This document shows positions 17,471 to 26,613 of a stretch of 49,428 nucleotides of DNA, piece by piece. Within the stretch, counting starts at the first letter, position 1, and the number at the start of each line of letters is the position of its first letter. Under the pieces are notes generated by a model. The model did no database searches and was not told the origin of the DNA. It saw only the letters and a list, made by a program, of their open reading frames with translations. The position numbers and the translations under genes are program-made. This DNA comes from Streptomyces thermodiastaticus (GTDB lineage: Bacteria; Actinomycetota; Actinomycetes; Streptomycetales; Streptomycetaceae): assembly GCF_014656135.1 (NCBI RefSeq), contig NZ_BNBV01000037.1, positions 1-49,428 of the forward strand, read 5' to 3'.

Positions 17471-17619
17471 ACCGCATCGCCCTGGTGGCGTGGATGATCA
17501 CCGGCTCGGGCTGTTCCCCAGCCCGACTCGTCTGACGGTCCGTCATGGGTCTACTCGGAGACTGGACGCGCCTCATCTGCAAGGAACGCCGCCTCGCCGA
17601 GCGCATGCATATCCGGTGT

Positions 17620-17765
17620 TTACCGGGATGCGCGAGAGATCTGCTCAGCTCGCGAACCCGTGACTCCGAAGATTTCGCCGACCTGTTCCCAGGTGCGTCC
17701 CTGCTTCAGCTCCAGGGCGATGCGGGCGCGGACGCCCTTGAAGTCCCACGGCGAGATCGCCCGCC
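17620..17765 (-). pseudogene. C-terminal fragment of an HTH protein
   Basis: The minus strand encodes SPWDFKGVRARIALELKQGR then TWEQVGEIFGVTGSRAEQIS before TAA 17620-17622, a sigma-region-4-like helix-turn-helix end. The gene has lost everything upstream, where it abuts a NERD fragment. Confidence 0.45.
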
Positions 17766-17807
17766 GCCAGAGGCGTGGCGGCGAAGTTGCCCGAGGCTCC
17801 TTGTGCG

Positions 17808-17885
17808 GACCGGGACGCCCAGCGCACGGGCCGCCTGGTCGGCCTCCCACACCACCGTCTGCAGGGCCCGGGAGCCGGCACGCTG
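17808..17885 (-). pseudogene. NERD gene fragment, inverted duplicate
   Basis: Minus-strand translation SRALQTVVWEADQAARALGV matches the intact NERD protein at ~7971-8036 almost exactly. Only ~75 bp survive, sandwiched between unrelated fragments. Confidence 0.65.
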
Positions 17886-17894
17886 AACGACCGC

Positions 17895-18130
17895 CGGCAC
17901 CCAAACAGACCCTCAAGGAGTACCGCTACTTCCGCGGCATCGACGGAGCCGAAGTCAAGGACCACGAAGGCACCGCGGTCACCGACCACCCCGCCTTCGC
18001 CGGCATGACCCGCGAAGAGGCCACCTTCAACGGTGACGGCGGCAAGCTGGAGACCACCACCAGCTACACCCCCTGGCACAGCGACGCCACCGCCACCCAG
18101 GCCCGCACAGGCGAGCAACCAGAGAAAGGA
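17895..18130 (+). pseudogene. Internal fragment of an Rhs/YD-repeat protein
   Basis: Reads KQTLKEYRYFRGIDGAEVKD, DHPAFAGMTREEATFNGDGG, and KLETTTSYTPWHSDAT, a segment typical of the large Streptomyces Rhs/WapA-like proteins just upstream of the YD repeats. No start, no core, no tail; it ends a few bases before tpg. Confidence 0.6.
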
Positions 18131-18140
18131 GGAGACGGCT

Positions 18141-18698
18141 ATGGGCCTGTTCGCGGACGGTCTGGACGCCGCGGTGCGCAAGGCGTTCACCCGCCCCGTG
18201 CCGAGGAGCGCTCCGGCGCGGATGCGCTTCCTGGTCCGGCAGCTGAAGGGCACCCGAGCGGTCGCCGAGCTGCTGGGCGTCTCCCAGCGCACCGTCGAAC
18301 GCTACGTCAAAGGCCAGATCCGGCAGCCGCGCCCGGATCTCGCCGCCCGCCTGGAGCGCGAGGTGACGAGGCGCTGGCAACCGCGGGTGCGGGCACGCGC
18401 CCGGCAGCAGGCGGCCACGACCGGCGGGATCGTCATCGACACCCGCGCCCGCATCGGCTACACCGCCCCCATCGGCACCACGGACGACGCCCGGCTTCGT
18501 CATCTGACCGTTGCCCTGCCGCCCCGCTACGCGGCCCGTCTGTTCGACGCCCAGGAGGCGGGGGCGGGGGAGCGGCGGTTGCAGCAGATCGCCGCCGAGG
18601 GCCTGAAGGAGATCTACTTCCAGGACGACGGCCGCCGCGCCGGCGACCTGGAACAGGTCCGCTTCACTGACATCGAGCACGTCGAGTTCGAGCTGTAG
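18141..18698 (+). CDS. tpg: Telomere-associated terminal protein Tpg
   Basis: A 185-residue protein matching the terminal protein that is covalently attached to the 5' ends of Streptomyces linear replicons and primes end-patching. It starts MGLFADGLDAAVRKAFTRPV, contains the HTH GTRAVAELLGVSQRTVERYV (residues ~37-56), GIVIDTRARIGYTAPIGTTD, and ends FTDIEHVEFEL. Thr114 (in GTTDD) corresponds to the residue I recall as the deoxynucleotidylation site of S. coelicolor Tpg. ATG 18141 follows AAAGGAGG. Full length and intact, although the usual upstream partner tap is absent; an Rhs fragment lies there instead. A convergent helicase pseudogene follows 77 bp downstream. Confidence 0.93.
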   Translation: MGLFADGLDAAVRKAFTRPVPRSAPARMRFLVRQLKGTRAVAELLGVSQRTVERYVKGQIRQPRPDLAARLEREVTRRWQPRVRARARQQAATTGGIVIDTRARIGYTAPIGTTDDARLRHLTVALPPRYAARLFDAQEAGAGERRLQQIAAEGLKEIYFQDDGRRAGDLEQVRFTDIEHVEFEL

Positions 18699-18775
18699 CA
18701 GCCGTTAGGCCGCGAGCCCTGGACCGATGTGGTCCAAGGCTCGCTCGTGTTCCCGCCTCTGGCTCTCCTGGCTGG

Positions 18776-21515
18776 TCAGGCCCATTCCATGCCGAGCTTG
18801 TGTAGTGCGTCGCGTTGTTCCGGGGTGAGTTTGCCGCGCCGGGACTTTGTGTTGGAGACCCACACGCCCAGCTTCACGGCAACCGGCTCCGCCTTGCCGT
18901 CGATGGTGATCTGTTCGACGTGTCCTCGTGGCACGGGCCGGGTGCCTTCCCGTTCCACCCATTGGGTGAGGGCTGCAAGTCCGCGCTGGAAGGCTTGCTG
19001 TGCCTTGCTCGGACCCTTGGCCGCGCGTGTGGCCGCGGGGGCGCGAGACGGCGCCTGAGCGGGCTGGATGCCCAGGGCGCGCAGCCGTTCCTGCTGCTCG
19101 GGCATGAGCCGGGCCCAGGTGTCCGGCTGGCGTTGCTGCGTAAGCCATCGGCTGATGTCGTCGCCGTCGATGTGGGTGCCGGGCGGGATGCCGCCCGGCA
19201 CGCCCGGCCCGTCGGGCCCGCCTGGCCGGCCGGGCCTGTGCGGCCCGCCGGGTCGGCTGGGCCTGTGCGGCCTGTCTGGCTGGCTGGGCCCGTCCGGCCT
19301 GCCGGGCTGTCGGGTGACGAGCTGGGCGAGGTGGCGGTAGTGGCGTTGCCAGTCCAGTGGCCAGGGACAGTCCCAGTCGGGGGCGATCGCGGCCAGCTGC
19401 GCGGCCCGCCGCGCCGCCCGCCCAGGATCTTTGCCGAGCCCGTTCTTCGCTCCCTTGCGCCGCAGGTTGGCGATGTGCTGCCCGACCGGCACGAGTGTCC
19501 CGTCGGCGGGGTCGGCCCAGACGGCGTCCTGCCGGGGGGGCGAGGTGGCCGGTGGCCCGCCGGTAGGAGCGCAGGACGGCGAGTTTGCGTTCCCAGGCTT
19601 CCTCGCCCGGCTCCCACACCATCCCCGCCTCGTCCAGCAGTTCCCGCCGGTGGGGGTCGAGTTCGCCGGCCCGCAGCGCCTTGCGCTGCTGGTGCACCCA
19701 CCGCCCCAGCGGAAACACCGATACCCCCGCCTTGACCTCGGTGTCGTAGGGCACGGCACACAGCCCGGTGACGCCGTGCTCCTCACGCCAGTGCAGGAGG
19801 GCTTGGTAGCCGGTCAGCCAGGCCAGGGATTCCGGCCGGTACACCCGCGTGCGCAGGAACGCCGCGATCGTCGCCGGATCCCGCGGACTGGAGAAACGCA
19901 ACAGCACAGACCCCGCCCCGCCGCCGCGTTCCCTGCCCGCGCCGCCGTCGTCTTCGCCCGCGCCGCCGTCGTGCTCCTGACCCTCACCGCCGGCGGCGAT
20001 GATCCGGCCCTCGGCATCGCGCCGCACGTGCACCTTCCGCGTGCCGCGGGTCAGTCCCCGGGAGGCGAGCTGTTCGACCAGGCGTTCATCGTGCGCGCGC
20101 AATCCCTGGAGCACGGCCACGAGCGGCCGGTAGGAGGCGGAGGCGATCATGCCGGCCGGGTCCTCACCCGGCTCGAGGAAGACGGGCACGATGATCCGCG
20201 CGACCTTCGCACTCCCATCCGGACTGGGCCGCAGCGCGCGGCCGATGTTCTGCACAATCTCCACCTGCGACCCGCGGGTGTCGGCGAAACACACCGCCTC
20301 CACACCCCGCTCGCCGGTGATGTCCACCCCCTCCCCGAGCACCCGCACCGAGGCCAGGAACGCCCGGTGCACGCGCCGGCCCGCCGCGTCGACGCCGTTG
20401 GCGAACTGCCGCAGCACCGCGCGCCGCTCGGACACGAGGTGGTCGCCGCACAGCCACGCGGCCCAGACCCGATCCGCAGGGACATGACGGCCGGGCTCCA
20501 GCTCGTAGAAGGACGCCCCGATCGACGACACCGGCAACCCCGCCTCCGCCGCCGCCAGAGCCTCGTCGGAGACGTCCTCGGCATACAACCGGGCAGCCGT
20601 CTTCGGAAGCTGCTCCGCGAAAACCGCAGCCTCCTCCACCCGCTGATGAAACGTCATCACCGTCCGCAGATTCCACCGCGCGGCATGCTCCAGCAGCGCC
20701 GTCTGCAACAGCGCCAGCCGCCGGCCACGCCGCGCCTCCTCGGATTCCCCGGCAACGGGCGAGGGGTCGTGGATCTCCAGGACGTCGATCTCGAACCCGG
20801 CAAGAGTCCCGCGTTCGATCGCCTCCGAGAGCCCGAGTTCGGCGATCCACGGCCCGAAAGTGCCGTCCGGGTCGTCGGCCATCGACGCGATCTCCACCTC
20901 CCGCCCGCCTGGCCCGGCCCCTGGCCGGGGCGCCGCCAGGATGCGCGGGGTCGCCGTGAGGTAGAGCCGGTAGCCGGCCGGGATCCGGGCGTTGTCGTGG
21001 ATCGCCGCCCACGGCCGCCCCAGATCCCCCGCCGTACCGTGCGCCTCGTCCACCACCGCCAGATCGAAGCCCGCCATCCGCTGCCCGTACAACCGCCCAC
21101 CACCGGCCAGAGCCGCCTCCAAAGGCCCGGGGACCGTGCCCTGGCCGGTCGGGTCCTCCGGGTCCTCCCGGTCCACCAGAGAGGCATAGGTGGCCAGGAC
21201 GACCACCGGCCCCAACCCGGCCCACAACGCGAGCCGAACCGGGTTCGTCGTGGTGCGCACGCCCAGCGACGCGAGCACCGGATCGTTCTCCAGCGAGCAC
21301 ACCCCCACCATCCGCCCCCGATGCCCCACCCGGCGCCAGGCCTGGGCGGTCTGCACCAGCAGGTCCAGCGTGGGCACCGTCACCAGAATCCGCCCGCGGG
21401 GGAAGCACTCCAGCGCACACGCGGCCGCCGTGATCGTCTTGCCCGACCCAGTCGCCGACACGATCGTGCCCCGCACCCCACCCGCGGACACCGGAGACCG
21501 TGCAGGAAATCCCAC
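18776..21515 (-). pseudogene. TtrA-type SF2 helicase with helicase-associated repeats, truncated and frameshifted
   Basis: A long DEAD/DEAH-box helicase reading IVSATGSGKTITAAACALEC (motif I), VVDEAHGTAG (motif II), LYLTATPR (motif III), and EIVQNIGRALRPS (motif VI), followed by helicase-associated (HA) repeats (WLTGYQALLHWREEHG; QRHYRHLAQLV; LGVWVSNTKSRRGKLT). Its first ~25 residues (the usual LRPHQ-type start) are missing and replaced at ~21515 by an IS5-type fragment. A G7 run at 19534-19540 shifts the frame; six Gs would restore it to the end at 18776. A proline/glycine-rich insert (19190-19315) sits between HA repeats. The intact relative is at 46318-48837. Such helicases lie near Streptomyces telomeres. 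Confidence 0.8.
19190..19315 (-). repeat. Degenerate Pro/Gly/Arg coding minisatellite in the helicase
   Basis: In the helicase frame this encodes a collagen-like run (GRPGGPHRPGRPGGPDGPG and neighbours) from repeated GGCCGGCCGGGCC-type units, absent from the intact helicase. It looks like an expanded linker between HA repeats. Confidence 0.6.
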
Positions 21516-21895
21516 CCACTCGGTCCGGTCAGTGGCCCCCTTTTGCGGCTCTGAGGCTGACGGAGTCGATGGCGCACCGCGACCAGTCCAACTCCCCTCG
21601 GGCGCCGAGCTCGTCCACGAGAGTTCGGCGCAGCCGGGCCCAGACCCGGTCCTGGCTCCACCGGGCGAAGCGCCGGTAGACCGTCGGCCAGGCCGGGCCG
21701 AACACCGGAGGCAACTGCCGCCAGGTGCACCCCAGGTGGCTACGAAGATGATCGCCGCCAGGCATTCGCGGTCACCCGCCCGCCGTCGGCCGCCGCCTTG
21801 CGGACGTATGACCTCCGTCGGCGGAACCACCCGCCGGAACAGCGTCCATAACTCATCCGGCCGCCGCCCATGGACCTTTGGCGTTGTTTGGGTAT
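21516..21895 (-). mobile_element. N-terminal fragment of an IS5-family transposase
   Basis: The minus strand reads DELWTLFRRVVPPTEVIRPQ, GGGRRRAGDRECLAAIIFVA, then after a one-base shift near 21733 TWRQLPPVFGPAWPTVYRRF and GELDWSRCAIDSVSLRAAKG. This is the standard first third of IS5-type transposases (insertion-element DUF4096-like N-terminus). It breaks off at ~21515 into helicase sequence, so the rest of the IS and the helicase start were deleted together. Confidence 0.8.
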
Positions 21896-22157
21896 CCCCG
21901 AGCGCGTGGTGGCCGCCGCCGAGTGGGAGCCGGCGACTTGGGCTGACCCTGGCGGTGCAGGAGTCTGTCAGGGAGGAGCGCGGCGGTGGTGGCGTTGCGC
22001 GGGGTCGGGGTCGGGGCGGATGTGCGGTTCGCTCATCGGCGGCAGCGTGGATCGCGCTGAGCAGGGCATGGCTTTGGGGAGCTGGTTGCTGGGTGGGGGT
22101 GCTCCGGATCCGTTGGCGTGTGGCGTGCTACGGATCCGGAGCGGGCGGGGGATGGCG

Positions 22158-22960
22158 TCAGCTCAGTGTCTGGAAGTCGAGCCAGCCCCCGGTGCCTACC
22201 GCGGTGGGGGTTCCGTGGCCTGTGCTGGTCACGGCTGGGTAGAAGTACAGGCCTTTGCCGGTGTCGGGGCTGGTGGCCCACAGGTCGGGTTTGCCGTCGT
22301 TGTCGGCGTCGCCGTCTGATGTGATCAGTGGTCGGCTGGTGGTTGTCCAGCCGGTGCCGATCTGGGCGCGGGTTGTGCCGCTGCCGAGGCCTTCGCCGGC
22401 GGGTCCGGTGCCCGGGTAGTAGTACAGGTTACCGGTGGATGTCTGGCGGGCCAGGAGGTCGGCGTGCCCGTTGTTGTCGACGTCGCCGGGGGCGATGAGG
22501 TCGTAGCCGGACCATCCGCCGTTGCCGATGAGGACGGGCTCGTAGGTTTCGTCGAGGTAGTAGCTTGCGGCGCCGTAGTAGAGCCAGAGCAGGTTGCCTT
22601 CCTTGACGAGGAGGTCGGGGAAGCCCGGAACGTCCGCGGTGCCGTCGCCGTCGACGTCGAGGGGGCCGTCGACGTCACCGATGGCGATGATCTGGTCGGC
22701 GTCGGTCCAGTGGTTGTCGGCAGGATCGTAGACGCTGAGTTCCTGCCGGCCTGTGGTGCAGGTTCCGGTGTCGGCCTGTTCTCCTGGGGTGGTGCAGGCG
22801 TAGCCGTAGCCGTTGTTGGGGTAGAGCTGCAGCGTTTTGCTGCCGGTGGTGCCGGCCAGGGCGATGAGGTCTTCGTAGCCGTCGTTGGTCCAGTCGCCGG
22901 GCGGCGCACCGTCGGCGAGGGTGCCGGCAGGGCAGGGGCTGCGTCTGACGGGTCGTGGGA
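22158..22960 (-). pseudogene. FG-GAP/VCBS-repeat secreted protein, 3' fragment
   Basis: The minus strand has a long open frame without a start, ending at TGA (22158-22160). It contains repeated calcium-binding FG-GAP-like units: GDWTNDGYEDLIALAGTTGS, IIAIGDVDGPLDVDGDGTAD, IAPGDVDNNGHADLLARQTS, and LITSDGDADNDGKPDLWATS. Such repeats form beta-propellers in secreted or wall-associated actinobacterial proteins. The N-terminal half and signal peptide are missing, so it is a truncated gene. Confidence 0.7.
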
Positions 22961-23030
22961 TGGGGCGGGCTGCCGGCTGACAGCCGGGCGGGCCGGGAAC
23001 GGGTCCGGCGGAAGCCGGGTCCGGCGGGGG

Positions 23031-23419
23031 TCATCCCTCCGGGAGGCTGAACACCGGCAGGAGGGCCGGCAGTGGCGGCAGCGGACTGAGCACGGCCTCC
23101 AGGCCCGCAGCGCCGGCCGGCGGCGCTTCCACGGCGGCGCCCAGGACGTCATCACGGCGGCAAGGGTGACGAAGCCGCCGAAGGACAGCGTGCCGTAGAT
23201 CGCCGTCAGCGAGGTCTCCGGTTCCGGCGGGCAGTTGCCGGGGTCGCAACTGTCGGTCGCCATCCGGGACGGTCCGCCGCACAGCACGGCGGGCGGGGCG
23301 AGGACGAGCAGCAGCACCGTCGCGATCGTGGGTGCGGTCGACGCGAAGCGGTCCCGGCCGGACTCGGGCCGACGGGCGGGCCGGTCCGCGGGGTCCTGGA
23401 CCACGGGGGCCCGGACCAC
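23031..23419 (-). pseudogene. Small membrane protein, probably frameshifted
   Basis: Start region SGRDRFASTAPTIATVLLLV with a first membrane helix (ATVLLLVLAPPAVLCGG), an extracellular loop with Cys pair (DSCDPGNCPPEPE), and a second helix (YGTLSFGGFVTLAAVMTSWA). A shift near 23140 restores a coding-like C-terminus (VEAPPAGAAGLEAVLSPLPP) to TGA at 23031. Two-helix proteins of this plan are common hypotheticals in Streptomyces; function unknown. Confidence 0.45.
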
Positions 23420-23680
23420 GGGGTGCCGAGTTGTTCCGGAGGCAACCCTCCTCTAATGTGGAGGTGTAACTCCGCTTCATGGGTGTCATCGCCCGGCTGT
23501 CTCCTCGGGGCCGTCGTCGCTCGGCGCTCCTCGACCACGTGCTCCGCCTCTGCCTGCTCCCAACCTGCTCGCGCACACGTGCCGGCCACGGGTGTGACCG
23601 CCGAGACGCGCCCCGCATGAAGCCGTTCTGTGCTGGGTGTGCGCATCGCGACCCATGCCCGAGGAGAGAGGGACACAGCC

Positions 23681-24481
23681 GTGGACATGAAACTGACAGG
23701 CAAGCGGGCCCTGGTGACCGGTTCGAGCGCGGGGCTCGGTCAGGCGATCGCCGAGGCGCTCGCGCGTGAGGGCGTCACCGTCGTCGTGCACGGCCGGAAC
23801 GAGGCGCGCGCCGGAGCCGTCGCCGACCGCATCGTCGCCGAGGGCGGCCGCGCGGAGGTGGCCGTCGGAGACCTGAGCACGGACCAGGGTGCCGGGGCCG
23901 TCGCCGACGAGGCGCTGTCCGGGGGCACGATCGACATCCTGGTCAACAACGCCGGGGCGTACGACCAGCTCGGCTGGACGGAGGCGACACCCGAGGTCTG
24001 GGCAGATACGTATCAGACCAACGTGCTCTCGGGCGTGCGGATGATCCGCAGCCTCGTTCCGCGGATGCGGGCGAGCGGGTGGGGGCGGGTCATCCAGATC
24101 GGCGGGGGCCTGGCCGTCCAGCCCAAGTCCGCGCAGCCCCATTACAACGCCTCGCTCGCCGCACGCCACAACCTCGCCGTGTCCCTGGCGCGCGAACTCA
24201 AGGGCAGCGGCATCACCTCCAACACCGTGGCACCCGGTGCGATCCTCACCGAAGCGGTCCGGGACCTGCTGTGGCAGATCGCTCCGGCGCATGGCTGGGG
24301 CGACACATGGGAGGAGATCGAGCGTGCGGCCGCAGAGAGCTGGGTGCCCAACGACGCGGGGCGGTTCGGGCGTCCGGAGGAGATCGCGCCCGCGGTGGTG
24401 TACCTGGCCAGCCCCCTGGCCGACTACATCAGCGGTGCCATGCTGCGGGTGGACGGCGGAACCGTCCGCTGCGTCGGCTGA
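23681..24481 (+). CDS. Short-chain dehydrogenase/reductase with atypical active site
   Basis: A ~265-residue classical SDR fold: cofactor motif ALVTGSSAGLGQAIAEALAR, VGDLSTDQGA, DILVNNAGAYDQLG, and the C-terminal GRPEEIAPAVVYLASPLADY with YISGAMLRVDGG. The catalytic region is unusual: counted from ATG 23687, Tyr153 is present (HYNASLAARHNLAV) but the Lys four residues later is Leu157, and the catalytic Ser position (~140) lies in GGG. It may still bind NAD(P) but the standard proton relay is incomplete. GTG 23681 or ATG 23687 may serve as start; GAGGAGAGAGGGA lies just upstream. Followed by a strong terminator. Confidence 0.85.
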   Translation: MDMKLTGKRALVTGSSAGLGQAIAEALAREGVTVVVHGRNEARAGAVADRIVAEGGRAEVAVGDLSTDQGAGAVADEALSGGTIDILVNNAGAYDQLGWTEATPEVWADTYQTNVLSGVRMIRSLVPRMRASGWGRVIQIGGGLAVQPKSAQPHYNASLAARHNLAVSLARELKGSGITSNTVAPGAILTEAVRDLLWQIAPAHGWGDTWEEIERAAAESWVPNDAGRFGRPEEIAPAVVYLASPLADYISGAMLRVDGGTVRCVG

Positions 24482-24502
24482 CACCCGGAACGGCTGGAGC
24501 GT

Positions 24503-24562
24503 CACACCGGTCACCGGCACCGGCCGGGCCGGGAGCCCCGGCCGGTGCCGGTGACCGGTGTG
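24503..24562 (+). terminator. 26-bp perfect hairpin after the SDR gene
   Basis: Arms 24503-24528 and 24537-24562 are perfectly complementary with an 8-nt loop, 22 nt after the SDR stop. It lies between the SDR gene and the convergent TetR gene and probably terminates both. Confidence 0.85.
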
Positions 24563-24750
24563 CACGCACACGTGAGCGGCGTCGGTGCCGCGCGCTGCCC
24601 ACCGGGCGCCGGCAGGCGCACGGCGGCGTCGGGGGAGGGCCTGTCGGCCGGGCGTGTCCCGGCCGGCTCGTCATGCCGCCGAGGCCGGTGCGGCCGTGCC
24701 GGCTCTTCAGGCCGCCCGGGGGTGCTCAGGCCGCGCTTGCCGGCCGGTCG

Positions 24751-25296
24751 TCAGGCGGTGCCGAGGCCGCCGAGAAGTGTGGCGGTGACGAGATCGGCGG
24801 CCTGCGGGGCCTCCATGCCGGGGAATTGGTGGGCGGCTGCGTCGACGAGTCCGTCCAGGACTGCCCGTGCCCACTGCGGGTCGGTTCCGGCACGCAGGTG
24901 GCCCTCGTCGACGGCGCGCCGGACGAAGGCGTCGAGCCGGGCGCTCTGCTCCTCACGGCGGGCACTGGCCACCGGGTCCTTCTGCATCATGCGCCGCGTG
25001 TCGACGGGCCATTGGCGGCTCACGGGGACGATGCCCTCCACGTAGCGGTGGAGAGCGACGGGAACGGGAGCCTCCGTGAGGCGTGCCTCGTCCAGGACCT
25101 GTTCGGCGGAGTCGAGCTTGGCCTGGAAGACGGCACTGAGCAGTGCCTCGCGGCTGGCGAAGCGGCGGTGGACGGTGGTGCGGTCCACCCCGGCGGCAGC
25201 CGCGATGGCCGCCATCGATGTGCCCGGGTCCTCGGCCAGCAGCCGGGCCCCTGCCCGGAGCACAGCGGTCAGGTTGCGTGCGGCGTCTGCTCTCAT
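24751..25296 (-). CDS. TetR/AcrR-family transcriptional regulator
   Basis: A 181-residue regulator. N-terminal HTH: LTAVLRAGARLLAEDPGTSM with AAIAAAAGVDRTTVHRRFAS followed by REALLSAVF, the TetR signature. The C-terminal ligand domain is helical and variable (HRYVEGIVPVSRQWPVDTRR). ATG 25296 is chosen; GTG 25305 in frame would add three residues. It is divergent from the SDR gene at 25477, and an 18-bp perfect palindrome lies between them, so it probably represses that gene and perhaps the downstream dehydrogenase/exporter genes. Confidence 0.88.
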   Translation of the reverse strand: MRADAARNLTAVLRAGARLLAEDPGTSMAAIAAAAGVDRTTVHRRFASREALLSAVFQAKLDSAEQVLDEARLTEAPVPVALHRYVEGIVPVSRQWPVDTRRMMQKDPVASARREEQSARLDAFVRRAVDEGHLRAGTDPQWARAVLDGLVDAAAHQFPGMEAPQAADLVTATLLGGLGTA

Positions 25297-25370
25297 GACC
25301 GGCACAGTCTACGTCTAGTTGTCACTTTCATCCCCATGTCCGACGTGTGAGATGCAACACGCCATAAAAA

Positions 25371-25388
25371 TACAACATCGATGTTGTA
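25371..25388. promoter_or_regulatory. Perfect 18-bp palindrome, TetR operator candidate
   Basis: TACAACATCGATGTTGTA between the divergent TetR (24751-25296) and SDR (25477-26316) genes, in an AT-rich pocket suited to a promoter. Confidence 0.75.
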
Positions 25389-25476
25389 GTTGCCGGAGAT
25401 TCATCTACAGTCGAGTGGCACGCCCGCCCTGCAGTGGTGGGAGAACAGCTCGACGACGCAGGAAAGCGGGTGCGCC

Positions 25477-26316
25477 ATGTCACGGACGTGGGTGATCACG
25501 GGAGGCTCACAGGGCCTGGGCAGGGCTGTGGTGCTCGCGGCGCTGAGAGCCGGCGACCGGGTGGTGGCGACCTCGCGCACGCCGCAAGCGCTGGCCGCCC
25601 TGCGGGCGGAGCACACCGAGCGGCTGATGACGGTGGCGCTGGACGTCACCTCTCCGTCCGGCGCGCGGGACGCGGTGGCTGCGGCGGTGGAGCGGTTCGG
25701 TGCGGTCGACGTGCTCGTCAACAACGCCGGGTACGCCACCAGCGCCTCGATCGAGGACTTTCCCGAGGACGAGTTCCGGGCACAGATCGAGACGAACCCG
25801 TGCGGAGTGGTCAACCTGACCCGGGCGGTGCTGCCCGTGATGCGGAGCCGGCGGGCCGGGCACATCGTCCAGATCTCGTCCATCGGCGGTCGCGTCGGCG
25901 GCACACCCGGCCTCAGCGCTCACCAGACTGCGAAGTTCGCCGTCGAGGGCTTCTCCGAGGTCCTGGCGAACGAAGTCGCCCCGTTCGGCGTCAAGGTCAC
26001 CGTCGTCGAGCCCGGCGGCATCCGCACCGGCTGGGCGGCGGGCGCGGCCAGACCGTCCGCTCCCGTGACCCCCGAGTACGCCGGGACGGCCGGCGCATGG
26101 CTGGCGAGGTTCGCCAAGTACGCCGGCAACGAGCCCGGTGACCCCGACCGCATGGCCGGCGCCATCATCGGCGCGGTGGAGGCCGCCGAACCCCCGCGCC
26201 GGCTGCTCCTCGGCAGCGACGCCCTGGAGATCGCCCTCAGCGCCGAGGAGGCGCGTCTCGCCGAAGCCCGCGCATGGGCCGAGGTCAGCCGCTCCACGGA
26301 TCACCCCGCCGCCTGA
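25477..26316 (+). CDS. SDR family oxidoreductase lacking the catalytic tyrosine
   Basis: A 279-residue SDR with cofactor motif WVITGGSQGLGRAVVLAALR, DVLVNNAGYATSASIEDFPE, HIVQISSIGGRVGGTPGLSA, and VEPGGIRTGWA. The active-site Ser and Lys153 are present, but the Tyr of YxxxK is His149 (SAHQTAKFAVEGFSE); the same family normally has SAYQxxKFAVEGFSE. A single TAC-to-CAC change would explain it. Start ATG 25477 follows GGAAAG. Probably controlled by the palindrome upstream and transcribed towards the aldehyde dehydrogenase. Activity should be treated as doubtful. Confidence 0.87.
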   Translation: MSRTWVITGGSQGLGRAVVLAALRAGDRVVATSRTPQALAALRAEHTERLMTVALDVTSPSGARDAVAAAVERFGAVDVLVNNAGYATSASIEDFPEDEFRAQIETNPCGVVNLTRAVLPVMRSRRAGHIVQISSIGGRVGGTPGLSAHQTAKFAVEGFSEVLANEVAPFGVKVTVVEPGGIRTGWAAGAARPSAPVTPEYAGTAGAWLARFAKYAGNEPGDPDRMAGAIIGAVEAAEPPRRLLLGSDALEIALSAEEARLAEARAWAEVSRSTDHPAA

Positions 26317-26613
26317 CCACGGCGTTCCGGGCGATGCGGCCCCGCACGCCCGGGCGGCATCGCGGGCAGCCGCGTGTGCCGGCACACCGCCGAAGCGCGG
26401 CGCAACCCGGCGAGGCCGTCTCCACCCCCCGAGGCCGCTCGCCCAGCACCACCCGAGACCGCCCGCCCCCCAGGGCCGGCGCGTCACCCTCGTTCCCCCG
26501 TTTCCCCGCGGCCGCAGGCGGGCCGCAGCCCCGGCAGGCCCCGTCGTACGCACCGATCCGCCGACGCGCGCCCGCCCCCATCGCACGAACATGCACGAAG
26601 GAACCGTGAAAAC

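Noticed and set aside
19196..19315. CRISPR-like or regulatory tandem repeat on the plus strand
   Set aside because: The repetition is explained by Gly/Pro/Arg-rich codons in the helicase frame on the minus strand.
22325..23419. Single 364-codon minus-strand frame
   Set aside because: Its N-terminal part matches the small membrane protein, but the rest is an out-of-frame reading of the FG-GAP repeats; the true repeat frame is different and ends at 22158.
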